Source: an uncultured Rhodobacter sp. | GTDB taxonomy: Bacteria; Pseudomonadota; Alphaproteobacteria; Rhodobacterales; Rhodobacteraceae | Direction of reading: 5' to 3' | Assembly (NCBI GenBank): GCA_937901435.1 | Contig: CALGTJ010000495.1 | Location: forward strand, 1-6,022 | Length of the DNA stretch: 6,022 nt | Part shown: positions 1 through 5,118 of the stretch, one piece after another | Position numbering within the stretch: position 1 is the stretch's first letter | How the letters are laid out: every line of letters starts with the position of its first letter | The notes under the pieces: generated by a model | Seen by the model: the letters and a program-made list of their open reading frames with translations, nothing else | The model's database searches: none | What the model was told of the DNA's origin: nothing | Position numbers and translations under genes: made by a program

Positions 1-4
1 GCAG

Positions 5-661
5 ATGACTGAAATACAGGGTCAAATTCCGGTTCGTATTCCGGGGCTTATTCTGGCTGGAGGGCTGGCGCGGCGCATGGGGGGGGGCGATAAATCCCTG
101 CTGATGCTGGGCGGCAGACCTGTTTTGGATCATGTGATTGCGCGTCTCGCCCCACAGGTTGGCCCCATCACGCTGAACGCTAATGGTGATCCCGCGCGCT
201 TTGCCTCTTATGGTCTGCCGGTGCTGGCGGATCCTCTGCCCGACTACCCCGGTCCGCTGGCGGGTGTGCTGGCCGGGCTGAACTGGGCCGCCGATCTGGG
301 GGCAACCCATATCGTGACCGTCGCTGCGGACACCCCGTTTTTCCCGACCGATCTGGTCGCAAGGTTGCAAGAGGCGGCGGCAGGGCAGGGCGCGCAACTG
401 GCGCTGGCGGCCACGCCCGACCCCAAACGCGGTGTCGCGCGGCAGCCGACCTTTGGGCTGTGGCCCGTTGCGCTGCGCCATGATCTGCGCGACGCTTTGG
501 TTGGCGGCCTGCGCAAGATTGTGCTGTGGACGGATCAACATAGTGCTGCGACGGCGATGTTTGATGTGGATACCATCGACCCCTTCTTTAACCTCAACAC
601 ACCCGAGGATATGCTGGCCGCGCAAGACATGATCGGGCCAGGGACAGGGGCGGGCGCATGA
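5..661 (+). CDS. mobA: Molybdenum cofactor guanylyltransferase MobA
   Basis: Cytoplasmic enzyme that transfers GMP from GTP to Mo-molybdopterin, giving the guanine dinucleotide cofactor of DMSO-reductase-family enzymes. The 218-residue length fits the family (about 190-220). The N-terminal nucleotide-binding loop is LAGG at residues 17-20 followed by RRMGGGDK at 23-30. YPGPLAG at 81-87 and the probable Mg-binding Asp109 in AADTPFFP (107-114) match the family pattern. FNLNTPED near residues 195-202 is the usual C-terminal NxNTPED signature. The ATG at 5 is the only ATG before the loop. Its ribosome binding site lies outside the window. The bases at 5-8 are ATGA, so an upstream gene may end at 6-8 in the same overlapping style as the next two junctions; this is inference. 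mobA overlaps mobB by 4 bases (658-661). A run of nine G falls within the loop codons. Confidence 0.95.
   Translation: MTEIQGQIPVRIPGLILAGGLARRMGGGDKSLLMLGGRPVLDHVIARLAPQVGPITLNANGDPARFASYGLPVLADPLPDYPGPLAGVLAGLNWAADLGATHIVTVAADTPFFPTDLVARLQEAAAGQGAQLALAATPDPKRGVARQPTFGLWPVALRHDLRDALVGGLRKIVLWTDQHSAATAMFDVDTIDPFFNLNTPEDMLAAQDMIGPGTGAGA
79..87 (+). repeat. Nine-G homopolymer inside mobA
   Basis: Nine consecutive G residues span the end of the Met25 codon and the Gly26-Gly28 codons of MobA, in the GTP-binding loop. The reading frame is intact and the motif MGGGDK has the normal family spacing. The tract could be prone to slippage or to sequencing error. Confidence 0.85.
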
Positions 662-1191
662 TGCAGGTGTTTGGAATCGTTGGCTGGAAGAATTCCGGCA
701 AGACCGGCCTGATGGAACGCTTGGTGGCAGAGATCACCGGGCGCGGCCTGCGCGTGTCCACCGTCAAACATGCCCATCACAGCTTTGATGTGGATCATCC
801 GGGCAAGGACAGCGACCGCCATCGACAGGCGGGCGCGTCAGAGGTGCTGCTGTCTTCGGGCAATCGCTGGGCCCTGATGCATGAATTGCGCGGCGCGTCC
901 GAACCGCCCTTGTCTGATCTGCTGGCGAAACTCTCGCCCGTGGATCTGGTACTGATCGAGGGCTACAAGCGTGACACGCACCCCAAGATCGAGGCCCATC
1001 GCGCGGCCACGGGGCAGGCGTTGATTGCGCCCGGCGATCCGACGATCCGCGCGGTGGCCAGCGACTCGGCGCATTCCGGTCTGGCCCATCTCGTCCTTGA
1101 CTGTCCGGTGTTGCATCTGGATGCGACGGTCGAGATTGCCGATTTCATTCTTGCGCAAACGGGATTGCTGACCGAGACGAAACGCGCGTGA
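658..1191 (+). CDS. mobB: Molybdopterin-guanine dinucleotide biosynthesis adaptor protein MobB
   Basis: Cytoplasmic P-loop GTP-binding protein that assists MobA in making the guanine dinucleotide cofactor; it is generally not essential in the species where it has been tested. The protein has 177 residues, normal for MobB. The Walker A motif GWKNSGKT is at residues 9-16. The family block TVKHAHH lies at 35-41 and runs on into the basic DRHRQAGA stretch at 53-60. A Walker B-like DLVLIEGYK at 96-104 is followed by HPKIE at 108-112. The start ATG at 658 overlaps the mobA stop, with AGGGG at 646-650 as a plausible ribosome binding site 7 nt upstream. A second ATG at 661 is a near-equivalent alternative. 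Translation is probably coupled to mobA. The stop overlaps the moeA start. Confidence 0.95.
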   Translation: MMQVFGIVGWKNSGKTGLMERLVAEITGRGLRVSTVKHAHHSFDVDHPGKDSDRHRQAGASEVLLSSGNRWALMHELRGASEPPLSDLLAKLSPVDLVLIEGYKRDTHPKIEAHRAATGQALIAPGDPTIRAVASDSAHSGLAHLVLDCPVLHLDATVEIADFILAQTGLLTETKRA

Positions 1192-2450
1192 TGCAACCAC
1201 CGCGCCTGAAGAACGACTGTTTTGCCCTGCCACCCGGCGTTGACTGGACCCCGGTGGACGAAGCGCAGGCCCGGTTGCGCGATTGCCTGTCTCCGATTGC
1301 ACAGACAGAGCGGCTGGCCACGACGCGGGCCGAGGGGCGCTATCTTGCGCAAGATGCTGTCGCGGCGCGGTCCAATCCGCCCTGCGCCAATTCTGCGGTG
1401 GATGGGTATGGGTTTGCGGGCGGCATCGCATCGGGCGCGGTACAGATCCTGCCCTTGGTCGAGGGGCGCGCGGCGGCAGGGGCGGCATTTGGCGCGGTGG
1501 TGCCCGAGGGGCACGCGATCCGCATCCTGACCGGCGCGCCTCTGCCCAAGGGCGTGGATACGGTGGTCCTGCAAGAGGATGTGACGGTCGAGGACGGGAA
1601 AATCGCCTTTTATGGCCCTGTCAAACAAGGATCAAACGCGCGAAAGGCGGGCGAAGATGTGGCCGCAGGCGCAGCCGTGGTCCGGGCTGGGGCGCGCTTG
1701 CGGGCGGCGGAACTGGCGATCCTTGCGGCGACGGGCGTGGCGCAGGTCGAGGTCTTTCGTCCCTTGCGCATCGGCGTTTTGTCGACGGGGGACGAGTTGG
1801 GCGCTTTGGGCACGCCCCTTGCGCCGGATCAGATCTATGACGCGAATGGCCCGATGTTATTGTCGCTGGTGGCGCGTTGGGGCTATGCGCCTGTCGATCT
1901 GGGGCATGTGGGCGATGACCGGGACGCCTTGCGCGCGCGTCTGGACAGCGCGCGCGGCGCTGTCGATGTGATCCTGACCTCTGGCGGGGCCTCGGCGGGG
2001 GACGAGGATCATGTGTCGGCCTTGCTAAAGGAAAGCGGCAGTTTGCAGGCGTGGCGCATTGCGTTGAAACCGGGGCGCCCGCTGGCGCTGGGGGTCTGGG
2101 ACGGGGTGCCGGTCTTTGGCTTGCCGGGCAACCCGGTGGCCGCGATGGTCTGCACCCTGATCTTTGCGGAACCCGCCTTTCGCGTGTTGGGGGGCGGGCA
2201 GTGGCGCGCGCCGCATGGCTATAGCGTGCCGGCCGCCTTTCGCAAAAACAAGAAACCGGGGCGGCGGGAGTATCTGCGCGCGCGGCTGACAGAAGGCGGC
2301 GCGGCAGAGGTCTTTGCCTCTGAGGGGTCGGGGCGTATTTCGGGACTGGCCTGGGCGCAGGGGCTGGTCGAGATTGACGACGGCGCGCGCCAGATCGCCC
2401 CCGGCGACCCGGTGCGTTATATTCCGTTCAGCAGCTTTGGGTTCGATTGA
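1188..2450 (+). CDS. moeA: Molybdopterin molybdotransferase MoeA
   Basis: Catalyses insertion of molybdate into adenylylated molybdopterin in the cytoplasm, the step before MobA action. The protein has 420 residues, about the usual length (390-420). Visible motifs are NSAVDGYGF at 68-76, RILTGAPLPKGVDTVV at 112-127, AGEDV at 154-158, STGDEL at 199-204, DANGPML at 218-224, TSGGASAGDEDHV at 264-276, LKPGRPLALG at 293-302 and GLPGNPV at 311-317. Asp72, Asp157 and Asp274 correspond to conserved acidic residues of the E. coli enzyme. The C-terminal domain IV contains RREYLRARL at 359-367 and SGRISGLAWAQGLVEI at 381-396. The chosen start is the GTG at 1188, overlapping the mobB TGA by four bases; the ATG at 1191 would shorten the protein by one residue. 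No strong ribosome binding site is visible, which fits coupled translation. It is the last gene of the run and is convergent with the next. Confidence 0.95.
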   Translation: MMQPPRLKNDCFALPPGVDWTPVDEAQARLRDCLSPIAQTERLATTRAEGRYLAQDAVAARSNPPCANSAVDGYGFAGGIASGAVQILPLVEGRAAAGAAFGAVVPEGHAIRILTGAPLPKGVDTVVLQEDVTVEDGKIAFYGPVKQGSNARKAGEDVAAGAAVVRAGARLRAAELAILAATGVAQVEVFRPLRIGVLSTGDELGALGTPLAPDQIYDANGPMLLSLVARWGYAPVDLGHVGDDRDALRARLDSARGAVDVILTSGGASAGDEDHVSALLKESGSLQAWRIALKPGRPLALGVWDGVPVFGLPGNPVAAMVCTLIFAEPAFRVLGGGQWRAPHGYSVPAAFRKNKKPGRREYLRARLTEGGAAEVFASEGSGRISGLAWAQGLVEIDDGARQIAPGDPVRYIPFSSFGFD

Positions 2451-2486
2451 GCGTTTCGCGCCCGTGCGCATCCGGCCCAAACAAAG

Positions 2487-2513
2487 AACGCCGCCCCAGA
2501 GGGACGGCGCGTT
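2487..2513 (-). terminator. Hairpin terminator between moeA and the mepK-like gene
   Basis: An inverted repeat pairs CGCCGCCCC (2489-2497) with GGGACGGCG (2501-2509) around a 3-nt loop, with one C/A mismatch; AA at 2487-2488 can also pair with TT at 2512-2513 across a small bulge. Read on the minus strand, the stem is followed by TTCTTTGTTT, a good T-rich tail, so it should end the minus-strand endopeptidase transcript. On the plus strand the following bases are only weakly T-rich, so termination of the moeA transcript here is possible but less certain. It lies in an 88-bp convergent spacer. Confidence 0.7.
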
Positions 2514-2538
2514 ACTCGTGACGGAGGGTGGTCTAAGA

Positions 2539-3108
2539 TTATCTGCCCCAGCTGCGGACCACGCCGCAATCCATGTGGACGAAGTTTGATCCGGAATATT
2601 TTCCGACGCCGCCAGAGGCACAGGCACTTGCCGCTCTGGCCATTTGATGCACGCTGCGCGATTTCATCCGCAGATCGGCGGCCTGACCGCGCATGTGCAG
2701 AGAATTCTTTGCCACGCCAGACGAGCGAGAGCGCAACATCGCGTTGGTTTGCGGCGTGCGGTAGCCGGACAACAGCATATAGGGTTCGTGGACATCCATC
2801 AGGCCATGGGCGGCTGCCATGATGTCAACGGTGCGCATATCCATCGATTTGGTCTGGTCAGAGCGCCAGTCGCGCATGAAATAATTGATCTCGGACACGG
2901 CTTCTTTGATGTAGTCGCCTTCGATCCAGTAGATCGTGTCCATGGTTTCGCCGGTCCGCCCGGAGTACATGCGAATGCGGCGGATATCGCCCGCTCCTCG
3001 CAAGAATCCCGATGCTTTGGAAAAGGTCGGTGCCGAAATCGCTGCGGTTGCCGCAAACGCACCGAGAAGGCCACGGCGTGTTAGCCCTGTGCTTTTATTC
3101 TGTGTCAT
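2539..3108 (-). CDS. mepK: Tat-exported DUF882/M15-type murein endopeptidase, MepK (YcbK) family
   Basis: Probable periplasmic zinc peptidase acting on murein cross-links; the E. coli homologue MepK cleaves 3-3 (mDAP-mDAP) bonds. From the ATG at 3108 the protein has 189 residues, close to E. coli MepK. A twin-arginine signal is clear: LTRRGLLGAF at residues 9-18, a hydrophobic stretch, and a likely cleavage site after Ala32 (SKA). Family motifs are SGYRT at 114-118, SLHMRGQAADL at 136-146 and NFVHMDCG at 175-182. His138, Asp145 and His178 are the expected zinc ligands. It ends in VRSWGR, typical of DUF882. A GTG at 3138 would add ten residues, but the ATG at 3108 puts the twin arginines at a normal distance and has a weak purine-rich AGAAAAG just upstream. 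It is divergent from the L,D-transpeptidase gene. Family assignment is firm; the exact cross-link specificity is inferred from E. coli. Confidence 0.88.
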   Translation of the reverse strand: MTQNKSTGLTRRGLLGAFAATAAISAPTFSKASGFLRGAGDIRRIRMYSGRTGETMDTIYWIEGDYIKEAVSEINYFMRDWRSDQTKSMDMRTVDIMAAAHGLMDVHEPYMLLSGYRTPQTNAMLRSRSSGVAKNSLHMRGQAADLRMKSRSVHQMARAASACASGGVGKYSGSNFVHMDCGVVRSWGR

Positions 3109-3180
3109 TGCTTTTCTGCGCGTCCCATCGCTTGCCACATACCGTTGTCGTCACGGCTTTTTTCTGCCTCATCCCCAGGC

Positions 3181-3200
3181 ACGTGTTTTTTATGACACGT
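3181..3200. repeat. Inverted repeat ACGTGT-N8-ACACGT at the start of the mepK-like transcript
   Basis: Six-base arms at 3181-3186 and 3195-3200 are perfect complements around an AT-rich 8-nt spacer. The repeat lies just downstream of the minus-strand -10 (3208-3213), so it would cover about +1 to +20 of the transcript. It could be a repressor operator or a 5' hairpin. Arms this short can arise by chance, so a function is not established. Confidence 0.4.
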
Positions 3201-3207
3201 TTGAAAT

Positions 3208-3226
3208 GTTATACCAAGGGTCGTTT
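3208..3226 (-). promoter_or_regulatory. Extended -10 promoter of the mepK-like gene
   Basis: The minus strand reads AAACGACCCTTGGTATAAC from 3226 down to 3208. TGGTATAAC is an extended -10 (TGnTATAAT) with one mismatch, in the last base. No good -35 is seen at 16-18 bp spacing, which fits an extended -10 promoter. Transcription would begin near 3201, leaving about 90 nt of leader. The upstream AAACGA-CCT is shared with the opposing promoter. Confidence 0.6.
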
Positions 3227-3326
3227 CGGGTCTGATTTCTGTACCAACCATTCTTCGGCGGAATTCTGCCAAAATTTTGTTTTGATTTGGTTAAACCTGT
3301 GCAGATTATAAACCGTTGCAGTGTTG

Positions 3327-3346
3327 CGACAGTTTTGGATCTGTCG
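3327..3346. repeat. Inverted repeat CGACAG-N8-CTGTCG upstream of the ldt promoter
   Basis: Perfect 6-bp arms at 3327-3332 and 3341-3346 flank an 8-nt spacer. The repeat ends 4 bp before the weak -35 of the ldt promoter and lies roughly at -56 to -37 from the predicted start, a usual place for an activator site. It has the same arm and spacer geometry as the repeat at 3181-3200 but a different sequence. Function is inferred from position only. Confidence 0.4.
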
Positions 3347-3349
3347 AAT

Positions 3350-3376
3350 TTGTGAACAAACGAGCCTTGGTATAAT
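3350..3376 (+). promoter_or_regulatory. Promoter of the L,D-transpeptidase gene (extended -10)
   Basis: TATAAT at 3371-3376 is a perfect -10, preceded by TGG at 3368-3370, which gives the full extended -10 consensus TGnTATAAT. A weak -35-like TTGTGA lies at 3350-3355 with a short 15-bp spacer. Transcription would start near 3383 and leave a leader of about 50 nt. The 18 bases at 3358-3375 repeat the minus-strand promoter element with one mismatch. Confidence 0.7.
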
Positions 3377-3420
3377 GGAATACGCTCTCCCCCAAGATCT
3401 GCGCGACTCGCGCTTTGTCG

Positions 3421-3426
3421 AGAGGA
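3421..3426 (+). promoter_or_regulatory. Ribosome binding site deciding the ldt start
   Basis: AGAGGA lies 8 nt before the ATG at 3435. In-frame upstream starts (GTG at 3321, ATG at 3375) fall before or inside the predicted -10 element and could not be on that transcript, so 3435 is preferred. That start also leaves a proper N-terminal signal peptide. Confidence 0.75.
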
Positions 3427-3434
3427 ACGAACGA

Positions 3435-5060
3435 ATGAATTCTGCGAGCAAGACGCGGGTCGCCTTTTTCCGGCACACCACGTCCTTCATGTGTACGGCC
3501 CTTTTGGTGGCCGGATTTGCCATTGCCAAGCCTGCCTTTGCGCAGGTTACGCCCTTTATGCAGTCTGTGGCAGAACAGGCTGCACCTGACTCTGATATTG
3601 CGGCCTTTTACAAGGCGAACGGATATACTCCGCTTTGGACGGGCACAGGCAGTCTGGACAAGGCGCGGCGCATGGCGCTGCTCAAGGCGCTGAAATCTGC
3701 GGGCGATCATGCCTTGCCTGTCGGTTCTTACAATGTGGGTCTGCTCGAATCGAATCTGCGCCGGGTCAGCACGCAGCGGGAACTGGGCGAGATCGAGGTG
3801 GAACTGTCGCGAGCCTTTCTGAAATATGCCCGCGACGTGCAGACCGGGGTTCTGACCCCAAAGAAGGTTGACGAGGGCATTGTGCGCGACGTGCATCTGC
3901 GCTCGCGGACGACTCTGCTCGAGACCTTCAGTAAATCCACACCCGCCGCGTTCCTGCGCGCGCTGCCCCCGCAGGCCCCGGAATATTCGCGTCTGCTTAA
4001 GGCCAAGATGCTGCTGGAGCAACAGATCACCGAGGGCGGCTGGGGTCCAAGGGTCAATGCCTCGGCACTGAAGCCCGGCCAAAGCGGCGCGGCTGTCGTG
4101 GCGCTGCGCAATCGCATGATCGCCATGGGCTATCTGCCGCGCGCGGCCAGCCAGACCTATGACGCCAAGCTGCAGGTGGCTGTTCAAAAGTTCCAGCATG
4201 ACAACGGTCTGGAAACGGACGGCGTGGCAGGACCGGGCACGATCACCGAGATCAACAAGCAGATCGAAGACCGCCTGCCCAACATCCTTGTCGCTATCGA
4301 GCGCGAGCGCTGGATGAATATCGAACGGGGCAAACGGCACGTCTGGGTCAATCTGACCGACTTTACCGCCTCGATCATGGACAACGAGCAGGTGACCTTT
4401 CAGACGCGGTCTGTGATTGGCAAAAACATCAGCGACCAGCGCAGCCCAGAGTTTTCGGACGTGATGGAATATATGGAGATCAACCCATATTGGAACGTTC
4501 CCAATTCTATTGCGCGCAACGAATACCTGCCACGGATGCTGTCCAATCCCGGGGCCGCCGGACATCTGCAACTGGTGGACCGCAATGGTCGTGTGGTCAG
4601 CCGCTCTTCGGTGAACTGGGGGGCTTACAGCACCAGCAACTTTCCCTTCAACCTGCGTCAGCCGCCCAGCAACGGCAACGCGTTGGGTCTGGTAAAGTTC
4701 ATGTTTCCCAACCCCTACAACATCTATCTGCACGACACGCCTGCCAAAAGCCTGTTCGCGCGCGAAGTGCGCGCCTTTAGCCATGGCTGTATCCGGCTGA
4801 GAGACCCGTTTGATTTCGCCTACGAAATCCTGCGCCCCCAAAGCGTTGACCCCGTCGGAGAGTTTCAGCGCATTCTGAGGTCGGGCGCGAACACGCGGGT
4901 CAATCTGGATCAGAAGATCCCGGTTCACATCGTTTACCGCACGGCCTTTACCTCTGCCAAAGGGCGGTTGAACTTTCGGCGCGATATCTATGGCCGCGAT
5001 GAAAGAATCTATAACGCTCTGTTACGGGCCGGGGTGGTACTGAACGACGTTCGCAGTTAA
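3435..5060 (+). CDS. ldtD: Secreted murein L,D-transpeptidase, YcbB/LdtD type
   Basis: Periplasmic cysteine transpeptidase of the YkuD family that forms 3-3 (mDAP-mDAP) cross-links in peptidoglycan; this specificity is inferred from E. coli LdtD. The protein has 541 residues, somewhat shorter than E. coli LdtD (615). A Sec signal peptide covers about residues 1-36, with a hydrophobic core near 20-31 and an AFA cleavage site before Gln37. An N-terminal scaffold domain (about 43-200) is followed by a peptidoglycan-binding repeat domain (about 213-275, containing LKPGQSG and FQHDNGLETDGVAGPGT). The catalytic YkuD domain (about 302-500) has His433 in YLHDTP and the signature FSHGCIRL at 448-455, with catalytic Cys452 and His450. 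It is divergent from the MepK-like gene, whose E. coli counterpart removes such cross-links, and it lies upstream of lpxD. The domain call is firm; the orthologue name is less so. Confidence 0.92.
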   Translation: MNSASKTRVAFFRHTTSFMCTALLVAGFAIAKPAFAQVTPFMQSVAEQAAPDSDIAAFYKANGYTPLWTGTGSLDKARRMALLKALKSAGDHALPVGSYNVGLLESNLRRVSTQRELGEIEVELSRAFLKYARDVQTGVLTPKKVDEGIVRDVHLRSRTTLLETFSKSTPAAFLRALPPQAPEYSRLLKAKMLLEQQITEGGWGPRVNASALKPGQSGAAVVALRNRMIAMGYLPRAASQTYDAKLQVAVQKFQHDNGLETDGVAGPGTITEINKQIEDRLPNILVAIERERWMNIERGKRHVWVNLTDFTASIMDNEQVTFQTRSVIGKNISDQRSPEFSDVMEYMEINPYWNVPNSIARNEYLPRMLSNPGAAGHLQLVDRNGRVVSRSSVNWGAYSTSNFPFNLRQPPSNGNALGLVKFMFPNPYNIYLHDTPAKSLFAREVRAFSHGCIRLRDPFDFAYEILRPQSVDPVGEFQRILRSGANTRVNLDQKIPVHIVYRTAFTSAKGRLNFRRDIYGRDERIYNALLRAGVVLNDVRS

Positions 5061-5074
5061 ATCCTGTGCAAGAC

Positions 5075-5099
5075 CCGTGGCCTCTGATGCAGGTCACGG
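5075..5099 (+). other. Strong hairpin between ldt and lpxD
   Basis: CCGTGGCCT (5075-5083) pairs with AGGTCACGG (5091-5099) over nine base pairs, including one G-U, around a 7-nt loop. No U-tract follows, so it is not a standard intrinsic terminator. It ends 8 nt before the lpxD Shine-Dalgarno sequence. It could stabilise the upstream mRNA end, attenuate read-through, mark a processing site, or, as DNA, form an operator. Confidence 0.6.
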
Positions 5100-5107
5100 A
5101 ACAGCGC

Positions 5108-5113
5108 AAGGAG
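5108..5113 (+). promoter_or_regulatory. Ribosome binding site of lpxD
   Basis: AAGGAG lies 5 nt before the ATG at 5119. An ATG at 5114 just after it is followed in frame by ACA and TGA, so it cannot be the start. The strong site fits independent translation of lpxD rather than coupling to the upstream gene. Confidence 0.8.
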
Positions 5114-5118
5114 ATGAC

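Larger units (their letters stand above)
3109..3434. promoter_or_regulatory. Divergent AT-rich regulatory region between mepK-like and ldt genes
   Basis: This 326-bp gap holds no convincing gene. GC content is about 39% over 3181-3360 (counted), against about 70% in parts of moeA. It contains an extended -10 promoter for each flanking gene, an 18-bp element present once at each promoter in opposite orientation, and two inverted repeats with 6-bp arms and 8-nt spacers (entered separately). A partly symmetric GGCGGAATTCTGCC at 3257-3270 and a perfect palindrome CAAAATTTTG at 3270-3279 lie between the promoters; their role is unknown. Predicted leaders are about 90 nt for the minus-strand gene and about 50 nt for the plus-strand gene. 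Confidence 0.75.

Noticed and set aside
176..287. Reverse-strand and other-frame open frames within mobA, mobB and moeA
   Set aside because: All are shadows of the three molybdenum-cofactor genes, which show full-length family motifs in frame.
2644..3084. A 146-codon plus-strand open frame opposite the mepK-like gene
   Set aside because: It is an antisense shadow with no family resemblance; the minus-strand frame has a Tat signal and complete M15-type zinc-ligand motifs.
3109..3138. GTG start at 3138 for the mepK-like gene
   Set aside because: It would add ten residues before an already complete twin-arginine signal; the ATG at 3108 fits better, although the purine-rich site before it is weak.
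3257..3279. Partly symmetric GGCGGAATTCTGCC and palindrome CAAAATTTTG mid-spacer as operators
   Set aside because: Short, partly imperfect and AT-rich in a region where such palindromes arise by chance; position relative to either promoter is not telling.
3281..3312. Second possible ldt promoter with TATAAA at 3307-3312
   Set aside because: No extended -10 and no good -35 at normal spacing (TTGATT at 3282-3287 would need 19 bp); much weaker than the TGGTATAAT at 3368-3376.
3209..3529. A 106-codon minus-strand open frame covering the divergent spacer and the 5' end of ldt
   Set aside because: It overlaps both predicted promoters, has no recognisable domain, and its composition changes abruptly between the coding and spacer parts.
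3306..4928. A 540-codon open frame on the minus strand, opposite the L,D-transpeptidase gene
   Set aside because: Long antisense frames are common in GC-rich genes. The translation has no recognisable domain and is rich in Arg/His/Gln; the frame starts at a GTG and runs through the ldt promoter region. The plus-strand frame has clear signal peptide, binding and catalytic motifs.
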